A DNA stretch of 64,000 nt from Ectobius pallidus (lineage: Eukaryota > Arthropoda > Insecta > Blattodea > Ectobiidae), in contig CAXKWD010000011.1 of assembly GCA_964059195.1 (NCBI GenBank), positions 14,978,978-15,042,977 on the forward strand, in the 5' to 3' direction. This document shows positions 12,401 to 25,148 of the stretch, piece after piece (within the stretch, counting starts at the first letter, position 1; every line of letters begins with the position of its first letter). The translations under genes were made by a program, and so were the position numbers. A model generated the notes under the pieces. The model saw only the letters and a program-made list of their open reading frames with translations, did no database searches and was not told where the DNA came from.

Positions 12401-15400
12401 GTGAAAACCTGAGTCTTATGTGTTTGGAAGGTGTAATGGATCTATTTGCCAGAGCATCACCATTCTAGAACCAGCTTCAATTAAAGAGAAAAGCCATTGG
12501 AAGTACAGTTTGCAGATGAACTGCAAACAGGGAGAGCTGGAAGATGCTGGTTAACTTTAACCTGAATTATTCATTAATTTATGGAGAAGAATGATGGCAG
12601 ATGTGGAACAGTTCATAATCCACAACCACAACAAACAAAAAAAGAAGAAACATGCACATGGATTTTGTTTTTACTATAATGGATACTAACCACTGGAATC
12701 AAATACATTATGATTCCAGCAGAAATACAAATGTGTAGAAGAATTAAAGATCTATTAACTTTTCATTGATGAAAACAGAAGATCCGTTAAAGCTAGCTTA
12801 TCAGAAGACCTGACCCTTTGAGCAATGCAAAGTTAAATGAATTAAACCTTACTGAGTAAAGTATTCAACATGCTGTAACAAATTGAAAGTGAAATTTGTT
12901 CCTGAAGCATTGTTCTCTGAAAATCTCTATCTACTTCAGCCCACGAACAAAAGCAAAACATTTTTTATTTGCTGAAGGTTAATAAGATTATTAACGTCAC
13001 TAAGCACAATTTTTAGATAGTCAAAGTGTTAAGAATATAAATTTCATAAAGAGAAAAGACAAACTACATGGAATTTATTTGCAATATTTTAGACATGTGA
13101 GATATTTAAGACAAAATGTTGAATTCCCCTTATTATAATATACACAGTGTCAATAGAATATCCATCAGTACATTCAAGCTCCATCATTCTTCATCACTGA
13201 TGATTTTACCGTATCTGTTACTGAATATGCTTCTAGTTCTCTTGAAACAGCCTGGAAGAGAAGAAGCAGCCTTATTTTATTGTAACATTTACTGGTACAG
13301 GTTTGGATTTAACACTGTTTTAACCCAGTAACTTTATACAAGTTTGAATGAATATTTGAAGTGATAGTCATGTGAGATTTCAAAGCATTCTAGAAGAGAC
13401 AAGAAAAAGTTGATAATGATTTTTGTGGCCTGAAACAGCTTTCTCAAAATATGTAGCATTATATATGCAAATAACGTTATCAAACACAGGATTACACAAA
13501 CCAAGAAGCAAGAATTTGAATAAGAGAGAAATTGTAGCTTGTTGTGGTGTCAACCGGATACAAATCGTCTGGGAAACATTTTCTCATGTCCGAAATATTA
13601 ATGTTTTGAAACAGCCAAATCATCAAGTACTTAGCACAAAAAGACTTATTTTTTCTCAGATTTACAAGGAAAACCTTGCTATTTAAAAAATAACTGCTAA
13701 AGAGATACTAGAATAACATATTTATGCTCATGAGCAACTCTCATTTACTGTATATACCCGAATACTACCCACCCCTTAAAATATCTGCACCCAAAGTTTA
13801 ATTAAAGAATTAAATATGGTAGGCTAAATTGTAATCAGAAAAATAACATGCATGGTAGCAGCCAGCCGAAATCTCGCCGTCTTTTACGTGCAGCCTAACA
13901 CTTTGAACACCACTCTCCATTCATGAAACCAGCTGAGCTGCGGGAATCTACACACGATCACATGCATCCAACCCAAGGTCAAAGTCATATGGAAATTCAC
14001 CAAACTTTTCCCGAGTTAATGCTTCTGCTTGTACTGCACTGTTACTTGCTTGGCATCTCTTCGCGTAAAGCTTTGTTTCATGACAGATCATGTGGATAAG
14101 AAAGCATCTTCTTTTTCTCATTTTCCTTTCATTACAGCCTCGCTACTGTTATACTATACTGTGTTGCTACTACAAAGCATTGTGCTATATTGAGCCGATA
14201 TGGTGAAAAATGTCAAAATTCAGATGAGAGGAGTCCAGTATTAAAATAATACCAGCGTCACCGTTTTTCTTTTGTGATTTTTGAAAAAAATATGCGGGAA
14301 ATGCAAATAAAATTTTGGGAAAGGCAACACATTAAATGAACCCTAATCAAATTCACCTCTTAATGAGGCAGACTAAAAATCTGTGTTCTTGTTATTCAGA
14401 TAGTGCATTTTTTTGATAAGTGAGTAATAGCTCCTTGAGAAATTAATCATACTTAAGCTTTTCCAACATGTGCAGTTTCTTGTATATTGGTTGCAAATTA
14501 CTTAACAACAACAGATATTATAACAAATACTTCTCAGCATTGCAAGCATCATAACTTAATGGATTTGTATTCGTCTAAAGAAAGAGAAATATTTTATTCT
14601 TCAAACTTTAATATTAAAAAATGGCCAATGAATGAAATTATTTTAGGTGCAAAAAAATGAATGGTTGAAAATATAAAACGAAACATTTGAAATAGAAACA
14701 AAAAGGATTTTATTCTTCTTAGTGAAATAGTGACTATGGAATTATTGTACAGAATTTTGTATTTAAGTACAGTATAATCATAGTAAAGCATTTGAAGAGA
14801 AATTGGCCAAACGATATGCCTTCAGTTGAAAAGATCATTTATTAGAAGAAGTATCGGTGATAGATTTTAATTCAATAACAGTTTCAGTAGTAACTTTTGT
14901 TAAGATATAAATTACCAGTACAGCTTACAACTAAGACGAAAAGTTTGATTTGGATCTTTTAAATATGGGAAAGATACCTTATTTATAGTGATGCAGTGAA
15001 TCATTTATGCAAGTTAAGTTTTGCCATAGAATTTTTAAAAAGAAAGTAATAGAAGTACTTCTTAAAGATAATTTTGATAGAAGTAAACATGTCACAAAGA
15101 TGATGAAAGAAATTAACATTTTATTCACCCATTGTCTGTAGATTTTTTTAACATTACAAAATAAAAAAGAATTGTTAATACCAACATTTTACCAACCTTT
15201 TAAAATTGTTAAACACATCAATTCTGAGCATTTTTAGTACCTGTCGTTTTCCATCAACATAAATTAGAAACGTTAAAGATGTTAAAATACGAATTGTATG
15301 AGTAGTATGCCAGCCCAAACAAATGGACAAATTTTGCAGTTTTTAGTTCTGTATTGGAAGAAAAAAAGACATCAACTTAAGTTACAAATGGATCTGAATT

Positions 15401-18400
15401 GAGTAGATATGCAGAAAAATAATTACGAGGTTCCAAGAGGGTTCCAAGAGGAGAAAATTACAGTGAATTCTTTGGTCATAGGAGAAACTGGATAAGATGT
15501 GAAGAAAAAAAGGAAAGCAAAAACAAAGGGGAGAGAGAAGAATTTGGAATGTATAGTAATTATGTTGAAGAATTCTTTTTAGATTTCGTAGCAAATATAT
15601 AATAAATTATCTGGTTTATGGAAGTTTTTAAATTACTCTGTGATCTATCGTGCCATTGTCAGAAAAAGAAAGATAAAATCTAGTAAACAGGTAAAAAATA
15701 TAATCTACTGGAGTAGGTGCAGCTTAAAGCGACTCAATAGCTTTGTTGAATATATGCTCATCTTATTCAGAATCTGCATTTTTCCTTTTTCTGTATGGAC
15801 ACCCACAGCACAAAGAAGAACGTATGTAAAACATTTAAACGGATGACATTAAGTCACAGAAAGTACAATGACTACATCAATTAATATGTACATTTAATAC
15901 ATTACAGCAGTGAAATACATAATAACAGTGTAATTTTTTATTGCATAAATTTGATCATTGTATATTTCAAAATCACTGAAGCAAAATCGAATACTTACAG
16001 TATGTTAAAGGAGTCGCTTTATTGTTTAACATGTGTGAACACATCGCAGTAATTAAATGATATGCTACAGTCAGTTGCGTGAGTGATGGCTCCATATACA
16101 TGAAAATACTACATTACAAAGGATGCATCTTCACTTTCAAAATTTATTGGAAAGTTACTGGAACCCATTGCAGATATTAAATAACATACTGTGCTCAGGT
16201 GAAATGTGTTTGATAGATCCATATTTGTGCAATTACAGCTGAAATCAAATACAAAGAGCTATCTTCCACTTCAAGAATTCAAAGAAAACTATAGGATATA
16301 AGATTGTTTTGTAAAGGAAGCAAAATCTGAAGCAATATCATTCATGAACCTGAAATAGGATGCTAAAGACAATATACTTTAAAGACAAACAAGGGGTTGT
16401 CTAAAAGTGGTGGTGATAATGGTGAATTTTATTTGGAAACACAGAATCTGTGATATATGTATCCAAGATTGTTTACTTGCTTTTGTCATTTGAAAAGAGT
16501 GTTTTATTTTAGCTTTATAGAAAAGAAAAGCTGTAATAGATCAGGAGAAAAATGGACTAAGTTATCCATCACTGAAATAGCAGCTGCTTGTCTATTTTTC
16601 TTGTGTTTATTTCAAGCCACAAAAATACTATATACAAGATATTTAAATAAATGCATATAACATTTTCTACTATATTAAGCTTTCTGCTAAATCAGACATA
16701 AATAATTCATACTGTACTTGCGGAGCTACCCAACTTAGTTTAAAGGAAAGAAAACAAAATCATATTTTGAAACAAAATTGAAAATATTATTTATGAAATG
16801 TACCTATGATTTTTCAAATAATTCTTTCCTGCTGACATGAAATTTACATGAAAAGTACAACTGTGTTAATTACTTATCCAAATTATAAGTGAAAAGAGAA
16901 TCAGGAATCAAAAATATATTAATTTGCAGCAGAACCAAGATTTCGAAGAAATATAATGAATGTCTCCAAAGTAACAATGGTATTTTGTAAAGTTATTGAT
17001 TCCATTGTTGAGAAGTAAAGTAGGCCCTACTGTAAATTATGTGCACATTTTTATGGAAGTATAAAAATGCGTTTGGAAGAAACTTCAATACAACTAAAGT
17101 TACTTTCTTTAAAACGGTTTTTAGAACTTAATAATATTAATCAATTATCAAATGAGTTTAAAGTTATGGATGGTGCAAGTAGACAACCTTATATTAACTT
17201 TTTTTTAAATTCTGTGGATTTGTTATATCATTGAAGAAAGAAAAGCATGTAGTCTCTGGAGAAATACAAAATAGCAAGGAATACCAATGTCATTCATAAA
17301 ACAAGTTACAAAAATTTGGATAAGTTACAATGAAAGTGCAGTGAAGAGAATACATAATTGCCAATTGAAGGAATGTAAATTTTTTCCATTGAAGAGGTGG
17401 ATTAATGGCACTCTTAAAAGAGCATATCAAGGAATACCAGTGTTGTTGTCCTATGATTTAACCCCACCACGTATGGAGAATTCAAATGGGATGTCTTGAG
17501 AAAAGAAGAGAGCAATGGAAATATTTTGTGTGTTGTTTTATGAGAGAAAAGTAATAAAATATCACCACTATTGACAGGTAAAAGTATGGAATCACTATTG
17601 GAAATTATTACTTACTTTTACAATAGTTCTGAAGTTACTAAATTAAATTGATGCATGACATTTTTATTGTAACGTTTGTTTTATGTGGGAGCCAATATAT
17701 TTGTCCAGGTCTTTGTTTTAGAAAATATGAAGTTAGTGAAGAGAGACTATAGTAGAATATATTATTTGATAAGCTGGTCATCTATCCTCTTTAGTGTGGT
17801 GTGTTCACCTAGTCTTTCAACCAAGGCTTCAGAATTTGTATTTTTCGTCTAGAAAATTTCAACTACATTACAAGCAACATTCTAACAGAGCATGACATTC
17901 ATTTAGGAATTGTTGCAATCCCTTTGGTGTTTGTATAGTGGATGTCAAATTGTCAGATGCATGTAACATATAAAATTAATATTTTGTGTTGTGTTTCCAA
18001 CTATATTTAAACAGGAAATACTTTTATTATAAAAGGACTTCCCACAAAGGATAAAATATAAACTCGCAAAATTATTATTTGAAAGAACTTTATTATTCTT
18101 TTCGATAAACTGATAAATAACTAATTACTAATTACTTACTAATTCTCAAAATAGGTTAGGTATTTATTTTTTAAAAAAATGCATGTGCTCATGTTTCACC
18201 CAGTAAGTGGTTACTTTATGTAAAATTAGAATAGCCCAATTGAGTCCTTGAAATTTGATATTTTGGGTAACTCCTCACCCTCTCAAGCTATATAAAGTTT
18301 AAAAGTCTGTACTGTGTAAACAATTCGGAAGAATAATTTCTGTATTAAGCTTTGTAAGAAAATTTAAGTTGCATGTGATCATTAGTCATTTATATTAACA

Positions 18401-19781
18401 TGCAAAAAACCGATAATTAACATACAGTTCATCCTGCATTTTGTTATTCCACCATTTCTCCATCCTGCTAATTTCATTATTAGAGCCCGAATTTCTAAGC
18501 AAAATTCGTATCTATTTTCAGACTACTAAACATAAACAGAAATGTTATAGTTCATAAGACACTCTTCGACAAGCAATTTTTCTTCATTTAATATTACTTA
18601 TTTTGTAATTTTGGATTAAAATAGCATATTTTACTAAAAAATGTGAGTGCTTACTTCACTCCTAGAAGTTATCATTACCAGTTTTCTTTGTTTTGTCAGC
18701 TACCGGTAGTAGAATCACTGAAAAATCCAGGTTATAAAACACTGTCAGATTTCTGAAAAGCTTTCTGGTGAAGAAACAAGTAATAATTAAAGAGCAATTT
18801 ATCAAAAATGAATTGTGTTGCATTTCACATGTGCTTGTGACGTCCTGCAATGTTTCCATTTACAAATTAATCATTCTTCACAGAAAAGACACAGGAGCTT
18901 CATTCAAGAAAGTCTGCGGATGTCCTTTCTTACACAGGCCAGGAATAAGATAAAATTCTACAAAACTTATAATTTATTTGTAATTTAAAGTAATTTGTTT
19001 TTGCTTGTTTTGATGCTTAAATCCAACATTGTGGGAAAGAAAACAAATTTAGAAAGAAAAAACTTCCACCCAGTAGAGTATCTAATTCACATTCAGTTCA
19101 GAAAAAATTACAAAGATGAGTTTTAACTGAGATTTTCCTCATCCCCTTGAAGATAACTGCCAGAAATTTTGTATGTTATTTGGACCCTCTTCCATTTTGT
19201 TATTCTCCTGTTTCACTATTGTGTAATGGTTTATCAACATCTTTCCATAAATTACAGCCAAGCTGATTCACAACGGTATAATAGAGAGGCCTTGGTTTTT
19301 TAACTCAAGCCAGAGGCCCAGAGAAAAATGCAGTTATGTGAAATTTACATGTAATTATTACAGCAGCTGCTGGCAGCCACCAATAATAGGGGATTTTGAG
19401 TGCTGAACCTCATGTTCTCTGCGCAGTCCATTCCTGTTCTTGCCATGACATATAAGCAGGCAAGCGATCTGAATTTAAAATTAAATAAATAAATAAAAAA
19501 TTTTAAAAATTTAAAAAAATATATATATTTTTTTTAAATTAAAAAAAACTTTACTCCATCCAAACTAGTAGCAATGAAAAGTAGTGGACCTCCTCGCAGT
19601 AATCTATTTTTTCATCCATCTGTCTATTTCTCTGTCTGCCTTTCTGTCTTCTCTATCCATATACGTTTAAGGTTGGGCTAATATATTAGGGCTCCCATAT
19701 ATTCCTCAAGGTAGGTTTATGTCATACAGTTCGTAGGTGAATCTTAAAACTGACAAGAAGTGATAAATTTTGTTTTTGCAG
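9416..19781 (+). other. Intron 1, last part: no gene seen
   Basis: Ten kilobases of AT-rich intronic DNA before the acceptor at 19781. Features are limited to simple sequence, for example an A/T-only run at about 19476-19550. A segment at 13752-14340 starts TATATACCCGAATACTACCC and may be an old DNA transposon, but I could not find a paired terminus. Open frames of 60-90 codons are scattered in both strands without recognisable motifs. Confidence 0.5.
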
Positions 19782-20079
19782 CGCTGGAGTAGGACGCACA
19801 GGTACATACATTGTTCTGGATGCAATGCTGAAACAGATCAGGGCAAAGGGAGAAGTGAACATCTTTGGTTTCTTACGTCACATTCGCACACAACGGAACT
19901 TTCTGGTTCAGACAGAGGAACAGTACATCTTCATCCATGACTCTTTGCTGGAAGCCATTGAAAGTGGCGAGACCAACATCAATCAAGCCTATCTGTCTCG
20001 ATACATTAATAGCTTACAGGCCAGTGATGCAGTAGATGAAAAGACCGAACCCTGGAAAATGCTTGAGGCCCAGTTCAAG
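19782..20079 (+). CDS. Ptp99A: Ptp99A exon: C-terminal part of catalytic domain D1
   Basis: A pyrimidine-rich acceptor ending TTTTTGCAG precedes base 19782 and a GTGAGT donor follows 20079. One base completes the Ser codon from the previous exon, then 99 codons follow. They begin [16 protein letters not shown], the end of the active-site loop with its Arg that binds phosphate. About 45 residues on is [11 protein letters not shown], the Q-loop that positions the hydrolytic water. With the Cys on the exon at 1-76, D1 has the parts it needs for catalysis; its WPD loop lies upstream of the window. The exon ends with the linker helix LEAQFK between D1 and D2. The internal Met at 19825 is not a start. 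Confidence 0.93.
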
Positions 20080-21117
20080 GTGAGTGAAAATTATAATTAT
20101 AATTCAATCATAATTGCAGTAAAATTCATATTTCTTGCTGTTGACTGAAATTAAAACTTAATAAGAAGAGCATTCAAAATATATTACCGCTATATGTTCG
20201 CAATGTAGCCCCCCCCCCCCAAATTGAAAAATTGTGAGGTTAGAACCAGAGGATTCTATCTAGGGTGATCAACTTTTCAACGTGAAAATAAGGGAGATTG
20301 TGTCACGGAAAATTTTAGTGCAACTTTTGGGATGTAAATCCCACATTAATTGGTCAACGAAAGAAGCAAAATATTTAGTTCTGTTTAACAGCTGTAGTGT
20401 TCAAATCAGGTACTGACATGTTACATACCAATATTAATAGAAGAGAGAATTATCAGGGGGAAAAAAGGGTTTAATTTTTCAGAATGCCCATTTTAACATT
20501 TTGAGAATTATTTCCATGGTTTATAGAATAAAAAGTAGATGACGAATATCAATCAGAATGTTCATTTTTACTTAGTTCAATAAAAACACTTTCCTTAACG
20601 CACTTTATTTACCTCGTTAAACTTCTGAACATTTTTATTTGTCTCTTTATTTGCTCTTTTTGCCCACAAAGGATTTGATCTGACTAAATTATATAATTAA
20701 CTTAGATTTTAAAATTCACATTCCAACTCACATTCTGAATGTGACTTCTTGGATATCTGTGGTGCTAAGAAATTGTATCACAGATCTCACATAACATGAT
20801 GGGATTCTGCTTTTCTTGCTCATTTTATCCTCATGCATCATGATCAGAAGTGTGTGAAACATGAAACTCACACATAGGATGAAAAAACAGGTCTGAGATG
20901 AAACCCTTGTAGTTGTTCTTATTGATGTTTCTTTCATAAAATGTCAACATTTCAGTGATATAAAATATTTTCTACAAGATCTTCCCAATTACTAAGCCCA
21001 CAATGAAATCAGAAAAATTGTTTCATATTATTGTGCAAATAAAATAAGAAACATGCTAAAACAAAAGAATAAACAATAAAGCAAAAAAGAAGAAGAAAAA
21101 AAGACGACCCTTTTTAT

Positions 21118-21280
21118 ATGATTTATGTATAGCGTAGAGCTTTATCACTGGTACTCACTACTAAATTGCGGTATTTTGTTACCTGTTGGAGCGCTTTCAA
21201 CCGCATGGAGCGGCCATCTTCAGCAACCGCAATTTAGTAGTGAGTACCAGTGATAAAGCTCTACGCTATACATAAATCAT
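21118..21280. mobile_element. Perfect fold-back element in intron 2
   Basis: Arms of 54 bp at 21118-21171 and 21227-21280 are exact reverse complements, beginning ATGATTTATGTATAGCG and ending CGCTATACATAAATCAT. They enclose a 55-bp loop containing GGAGCGGCCATCTTC. The direct repeat CCTTTTTATAT occurs at 21109-21119 and again at 21336-21346, so a larger unit reaching to about 21335 may be the true insertion. No coding sequence is present. Perfect arms suggest a recent origin. The element lies inside the intron between the exons at 19782 and 21655. Confidence 0.7.
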
Positions 21281-21654
21281 TAAGATTATCGCTACAGAAT
21301 GAACAAAACTCAAGAATTTAACACGGTCCGGCCAACCTTTTTATATTTCAATTACCTGTATTTTCATTTTCCTACCGAGCTGTATATTTGTTTTTAATTT
21401 ATAATTTCCACCTATGCTCAGTATTTATAACGGTATGGAAGAAGACTTCATCTGCATTTTAGCATAAGGCTTTTATTTTATGGACATTAAACACATTTTT
21501 TAACGATTTAAGAATTCTTATTAATACTTATGACAAATTTATTTATTGTACACAGGTTTTATATTTCTAGATAGTAGCTTATGCTACTTATGTATGTTGA
21601 CTATAATAAGATAAGTTATGTTTTTAAAGTTGACCCTTTTTGTTCATTCACCAG

Positions 21655-21826
21655 CATGTGACAGCATTCCAACCAAAGGACTTCAACTTAGTTTCTGCTA
21701 ACAAGCCATGCAACCACCTCAAGAATCGAGCTCTGGATCTGTTACCAGTAGAGAGTGCTCGTGTGCATTTGACCCCCAAGCCTGGAGTAGAGGGAAGCGA
21801 CTATATTGATGCAACTTGGTACCAAG
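21655..21826 (+). CDS. Ptp99A: Ptp99A exon: start of membrane-distal domain D2
   Basis: An acceptor ending TTCACCAG precedes a 172-nt exon, followed by donor GTAAGT at 21827. It encodes HVTAFQPKDFNLVSANK and then KNRALDLLPVE, GSDYIDATWYQ. KNRxxDxLPxE and DYIDAxW are the usual opening motifs of a phosphatase domain, where active domains have KNRYxxxxPYD and YINAS. The first motif is therefore already diverged, as expected of a D2. The exon ends one base into a Gly codon, completed by the exon at 34362. The intron after it is 12.5 kb, of which 11 kb is a gypsy retrotransposon. Confidence 0.92.
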
Positions 21827-21845
21827 GTAAGTCCATTATTCTCAA

Positions 21846-22078
21846 GTTTCTTCTCAATCATAGGTGTAGCTAGTCTTTTACACCAAAGTGTGTCTAAAAT
21901 AATATTACAAAGCCCATTATTTTGTACACAAAATTCATAAAAGGGGTAACGTAGCTACCAGGTTGCAAATGTTAATTTGATTTATTTTAGTACCGTTTAC
22001 ATAAGAAGTCCTCTTTGAAAGATGGTGATGATCTTAAATGCATCAATAATAATATAGTTCATGTCACCATGTTTTTAT
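21846..22078 (+). repeat. 233-bp segment duplicated on both sides of the gypsy element (left copy)
   Basis: The sequence from GTTTCTTCTCAATC to CATGTTTTTAT directly left of the LTR is repeated at 33094-33326, directly right of the other LTR, with no difference that I can see. It belongs to the host intron. Gypsy integrases normally duplicate only 4-6 bp, so this is not an ordinary target duplication. See the separate finding. Confidence 0.9.
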
Positions 22079-25055
22079 TGTGACGGGCTTTTCTTACTTT
22101 ATGCTATAAAGTTCCTTAACTTCTTGGATTAAATCTTCGCCAAAATTCTTCGCCAAAATCTGTGACGACTAATATGTGATTATTCTCAATCGTAGTATAT
22201 AAGTTTACTGAACTCCTACAAAACAAGGTCACTCATACACCTGTCGTGTCATCACAACACTGCCTGCATAGTCCACATTCCAACGTTCAGTACAACTACC
22301 TTTGACACCGGGTGATTGCAAACTTCCTACTCTCAGTCTACTTTCTCTCTCTTTTAACAATTTACCCAGTCTTGATAATATTGATGAAAATTTATATTAA
22401 CGGGCGCCATCATCAATACGCTTCCTCTTTTCTTTTTGTTATGTATCAGCCCAGACACAAATTAAATTATAGATACACAGGCTATGTACCTACATGCCCC
22501 TCGACTAGCTTTTAAGTTAACAGTGGAGACGGGAGTTGGGTTCGGATTTACCTTTCTTTTTTTTATTCTGCTTCTTCTTTTTCTCCTTTTTCAATACTCA
22601 CTACCAAAGTATGTAACTTAGCACAAAAACCAGCGACTCTCAAACCATTACAAGGATAAGGGTCAAAAATCTGAACTTCACGTTAATTTACTTTGCATAA
22701 CAATAACCATAATTTATTTAATATATTATTTTTTTTTTTCTTTTTTCAACAATAACAATCTTATATACAATAAATTACATTTACACTACATTAACCATTC
22801 AACACTTTTATTGGTAGGATAATATTTGATTATTCAAGGTTAGTATATCCAATTTTAACTATATAAGTACGTTCTCTGTTCAACAATAACAAATCCTTAA
22901 TTAATTACTTTAATTTTCTTTCTTTGTTTTTCAGGTATCTACTAGAACGTCTTGTATTATTCTTCTAATTTACTACTGACTTGTGTAGTCATTTACATTT
23001 GCAACTTCAGGATAGTTCAATATATATATTATACTGGGTTTTTTTTTTCTCTTGAATAAATAAAGGTTTTCAATTCATAATCCAGTCCTTACTCTACAGA
23101 TTACACTCAATAATCCCACCTATGTCTCCTATATTAGTCTATTTGTCAGCTTAGTCCATGAAGAATTGTATTTAAAGATAGATAGAAAAGACAGTCTCAC
23201 GAAGAAAGAAATAGAAGTTTAGGCCTATACCCACAGAGTGACTGTGGCGATAGACCACCGATACAGGAGCGACGTCTAGATCTTGAGTTACAAACAATCT
23301 GACTCCTCTCCTGCAACCGGGAAAATATTAATGGGCCGCAAACAAAAATAAAATTTTGTAAATCGATGTCAGAGGTCCCTGACACTCTCTCCTAGAGGCA
23401 CGTGGGGCCGTTGTTCGCCTCCAACATCGATGGCTTTCACAATCTCTCATAAATTTCTTTTCTTTATATGTTACTGGTATAGGCCTTGTCTACTACCAGA
23501 TTTTATTTGTTTGATTCGGGATACTTCCGGCGTTCCCTCACCTCACCCTTACAATCTCTAGTACTTGTTCATAAACTACTTATCAGTACACTACTCGTAA
23601 TTACCTATTCTCCTCTTTCTAACCTGACCAATCATCAGCTATTATCTTTTAACCCCTTTCTTTCTTTAAGTAGAGTTCCCTTCAGCTTATACCATTGATT
23701 TAATTCACTCGGTGGTTATTCTAGTTTTCCTACTTCTTACGTTACTACTCTTTAGCATGGGCACCCAATCTTCTTTTGTCTCTAAATTCCCTAGAATTTT
23801 AACTGAAACTAATTCACGCCCAGATTAGTAAGCTTCTCTATAACCCCTTTAGTGACTTCTACTTCTACCCTAACATGTAAATTTTCCAATGGTACACACC
23901 TAATGCACTACCACTCGTAGGCCTTCTTTTGCCCTTCAATCTTTCCACTTCTTATCCCCCTCTACCATGTTCCATATACCTTCGCTTGTAGATAAATCTC
24001 TATAAAAAAAACATAACTTAACATTACAGGCCAGCATGAAATCTATTTATAGATAGTCACCCGTCACCTGAAAGAAACCCAAGTGGGAGGGGCCCTCGTA
24101 AGAAGTACTAAGCATGCCCCTTAATTACTTTTCTTCCTTACTCCCCTCGCGTCCTGTCTCAAAAATAACAAAGTTTCTATGAGCATCACCAATTGCCCCT
24201 AGCTATGTATTCATTCGTGGAACAATCACCCATGAAACCCTAAAGTGAAGAGATCTATCTGTATCCTTCAGCGGTTGGGCTCTTGACTGCTCTTTTATAA
24301 TTAACTTAGACCAGAAATAGAAAGTAGTTGGATTACTGGATTTCATCACTTTACTTCTAGAATTCTCACTTCTATATTTCTATTCTATTCTTCTATCATA
24401 CCCTACGGCGTCTGATTGCCATACATGACTTAGAAACCATCCTTAAAAAAAGGAATATCTCAGTTTTCTCACTCCTCAAACAATAAGAAAAAGTCTAGAC
24501 TATTATACTCAACCAGTGATGTCCAACTTATCCTCCGATCCTGAGTTGTCTCCCATTACTTCCTGATGTCCATATCTGCTCTTATTCAGAGCGAGCAGTC
24601 ACGACTCACTCTCACAGCTGATGTTCGCTGTAGCGGTGTCTCGTACTGGCCGACTTGGTGTATTCTTCTGATTAATGACTATCTCCATATAGTCGGGTCA
24701 AGGAAGTTCACAACCAGAATTTCCTTAGATGGAAGTCTGACACATCATCATGCCAGAACGTCGCTACCGCTGTCACACATCCCAATCTCGTCTTCTCCCT
24801 TCTGCCTTTTCAACTTCTCTCACTCGTAGTCAGGCACGTACTCCTTACTGTCTTTTTCGGATCAGCTCTTCTCCCGTCGACTCACCGTCGGCGCATGCGC
24901 ACTTCTCTTTTTTTCTGGAATTCAAATAAATTCAGGGCAGTATCGATAGTCATAACAGGGTTCAATATCGATTAATCGAAGTCTCCCCAACCCTTCCTTT
25001 GTTTAGAAATGGTTTCTTATCGTCTATTATGCACGCAGCCATTCGCTACGTGACA
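22079..25055 (-). repeat. Gypsy 3' LTR (element is on the minus strand)
   Basis: A direct repeat of 2977 bp, TGTGACGGGC to CTACGTGACA on the + strand; in element orientation it reads TGTCACGTAG to CCCGTCACA, keeping TG...CA ends. The copy at 30120 lies at a constant offset of 8041 bp throughout, so there are no indels between the two LTRs, and each stretch compared was identical. That points to a very recent insertion. Three kilobases is long for a gypsy LTR. Short open frames inside it are not supported as genes. A purine-rich tract (GAGTGGGGGAAGAA in element orientation, about 25056-25070) abuts it and would prime plus-strand DNA synthesis. Confidence 0.93.
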
Positions 25056-25148
25056 TTCTTCCCCCACTCACCATAAAAAAATAATGTTAACACTGTTCAC
25101 ATTTTTTTTTTTTTTTTTTTTGTTTAGTTTACCAGCCTTAAAGAATGT

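Noticed and set aside
13752..14340. Possible DNA transposon starting TATATACCCGAATACTACCC
   Set aside because: Resembles a repeat end, but I found no paired terminus or coding remnant.
22312..24829. Open frames in the gypsy LTRs (duplicated at 30353-32870)
   Set aside because: Short, in both strands, no recognisable domains; their duplication only reflects the two LTR copies.
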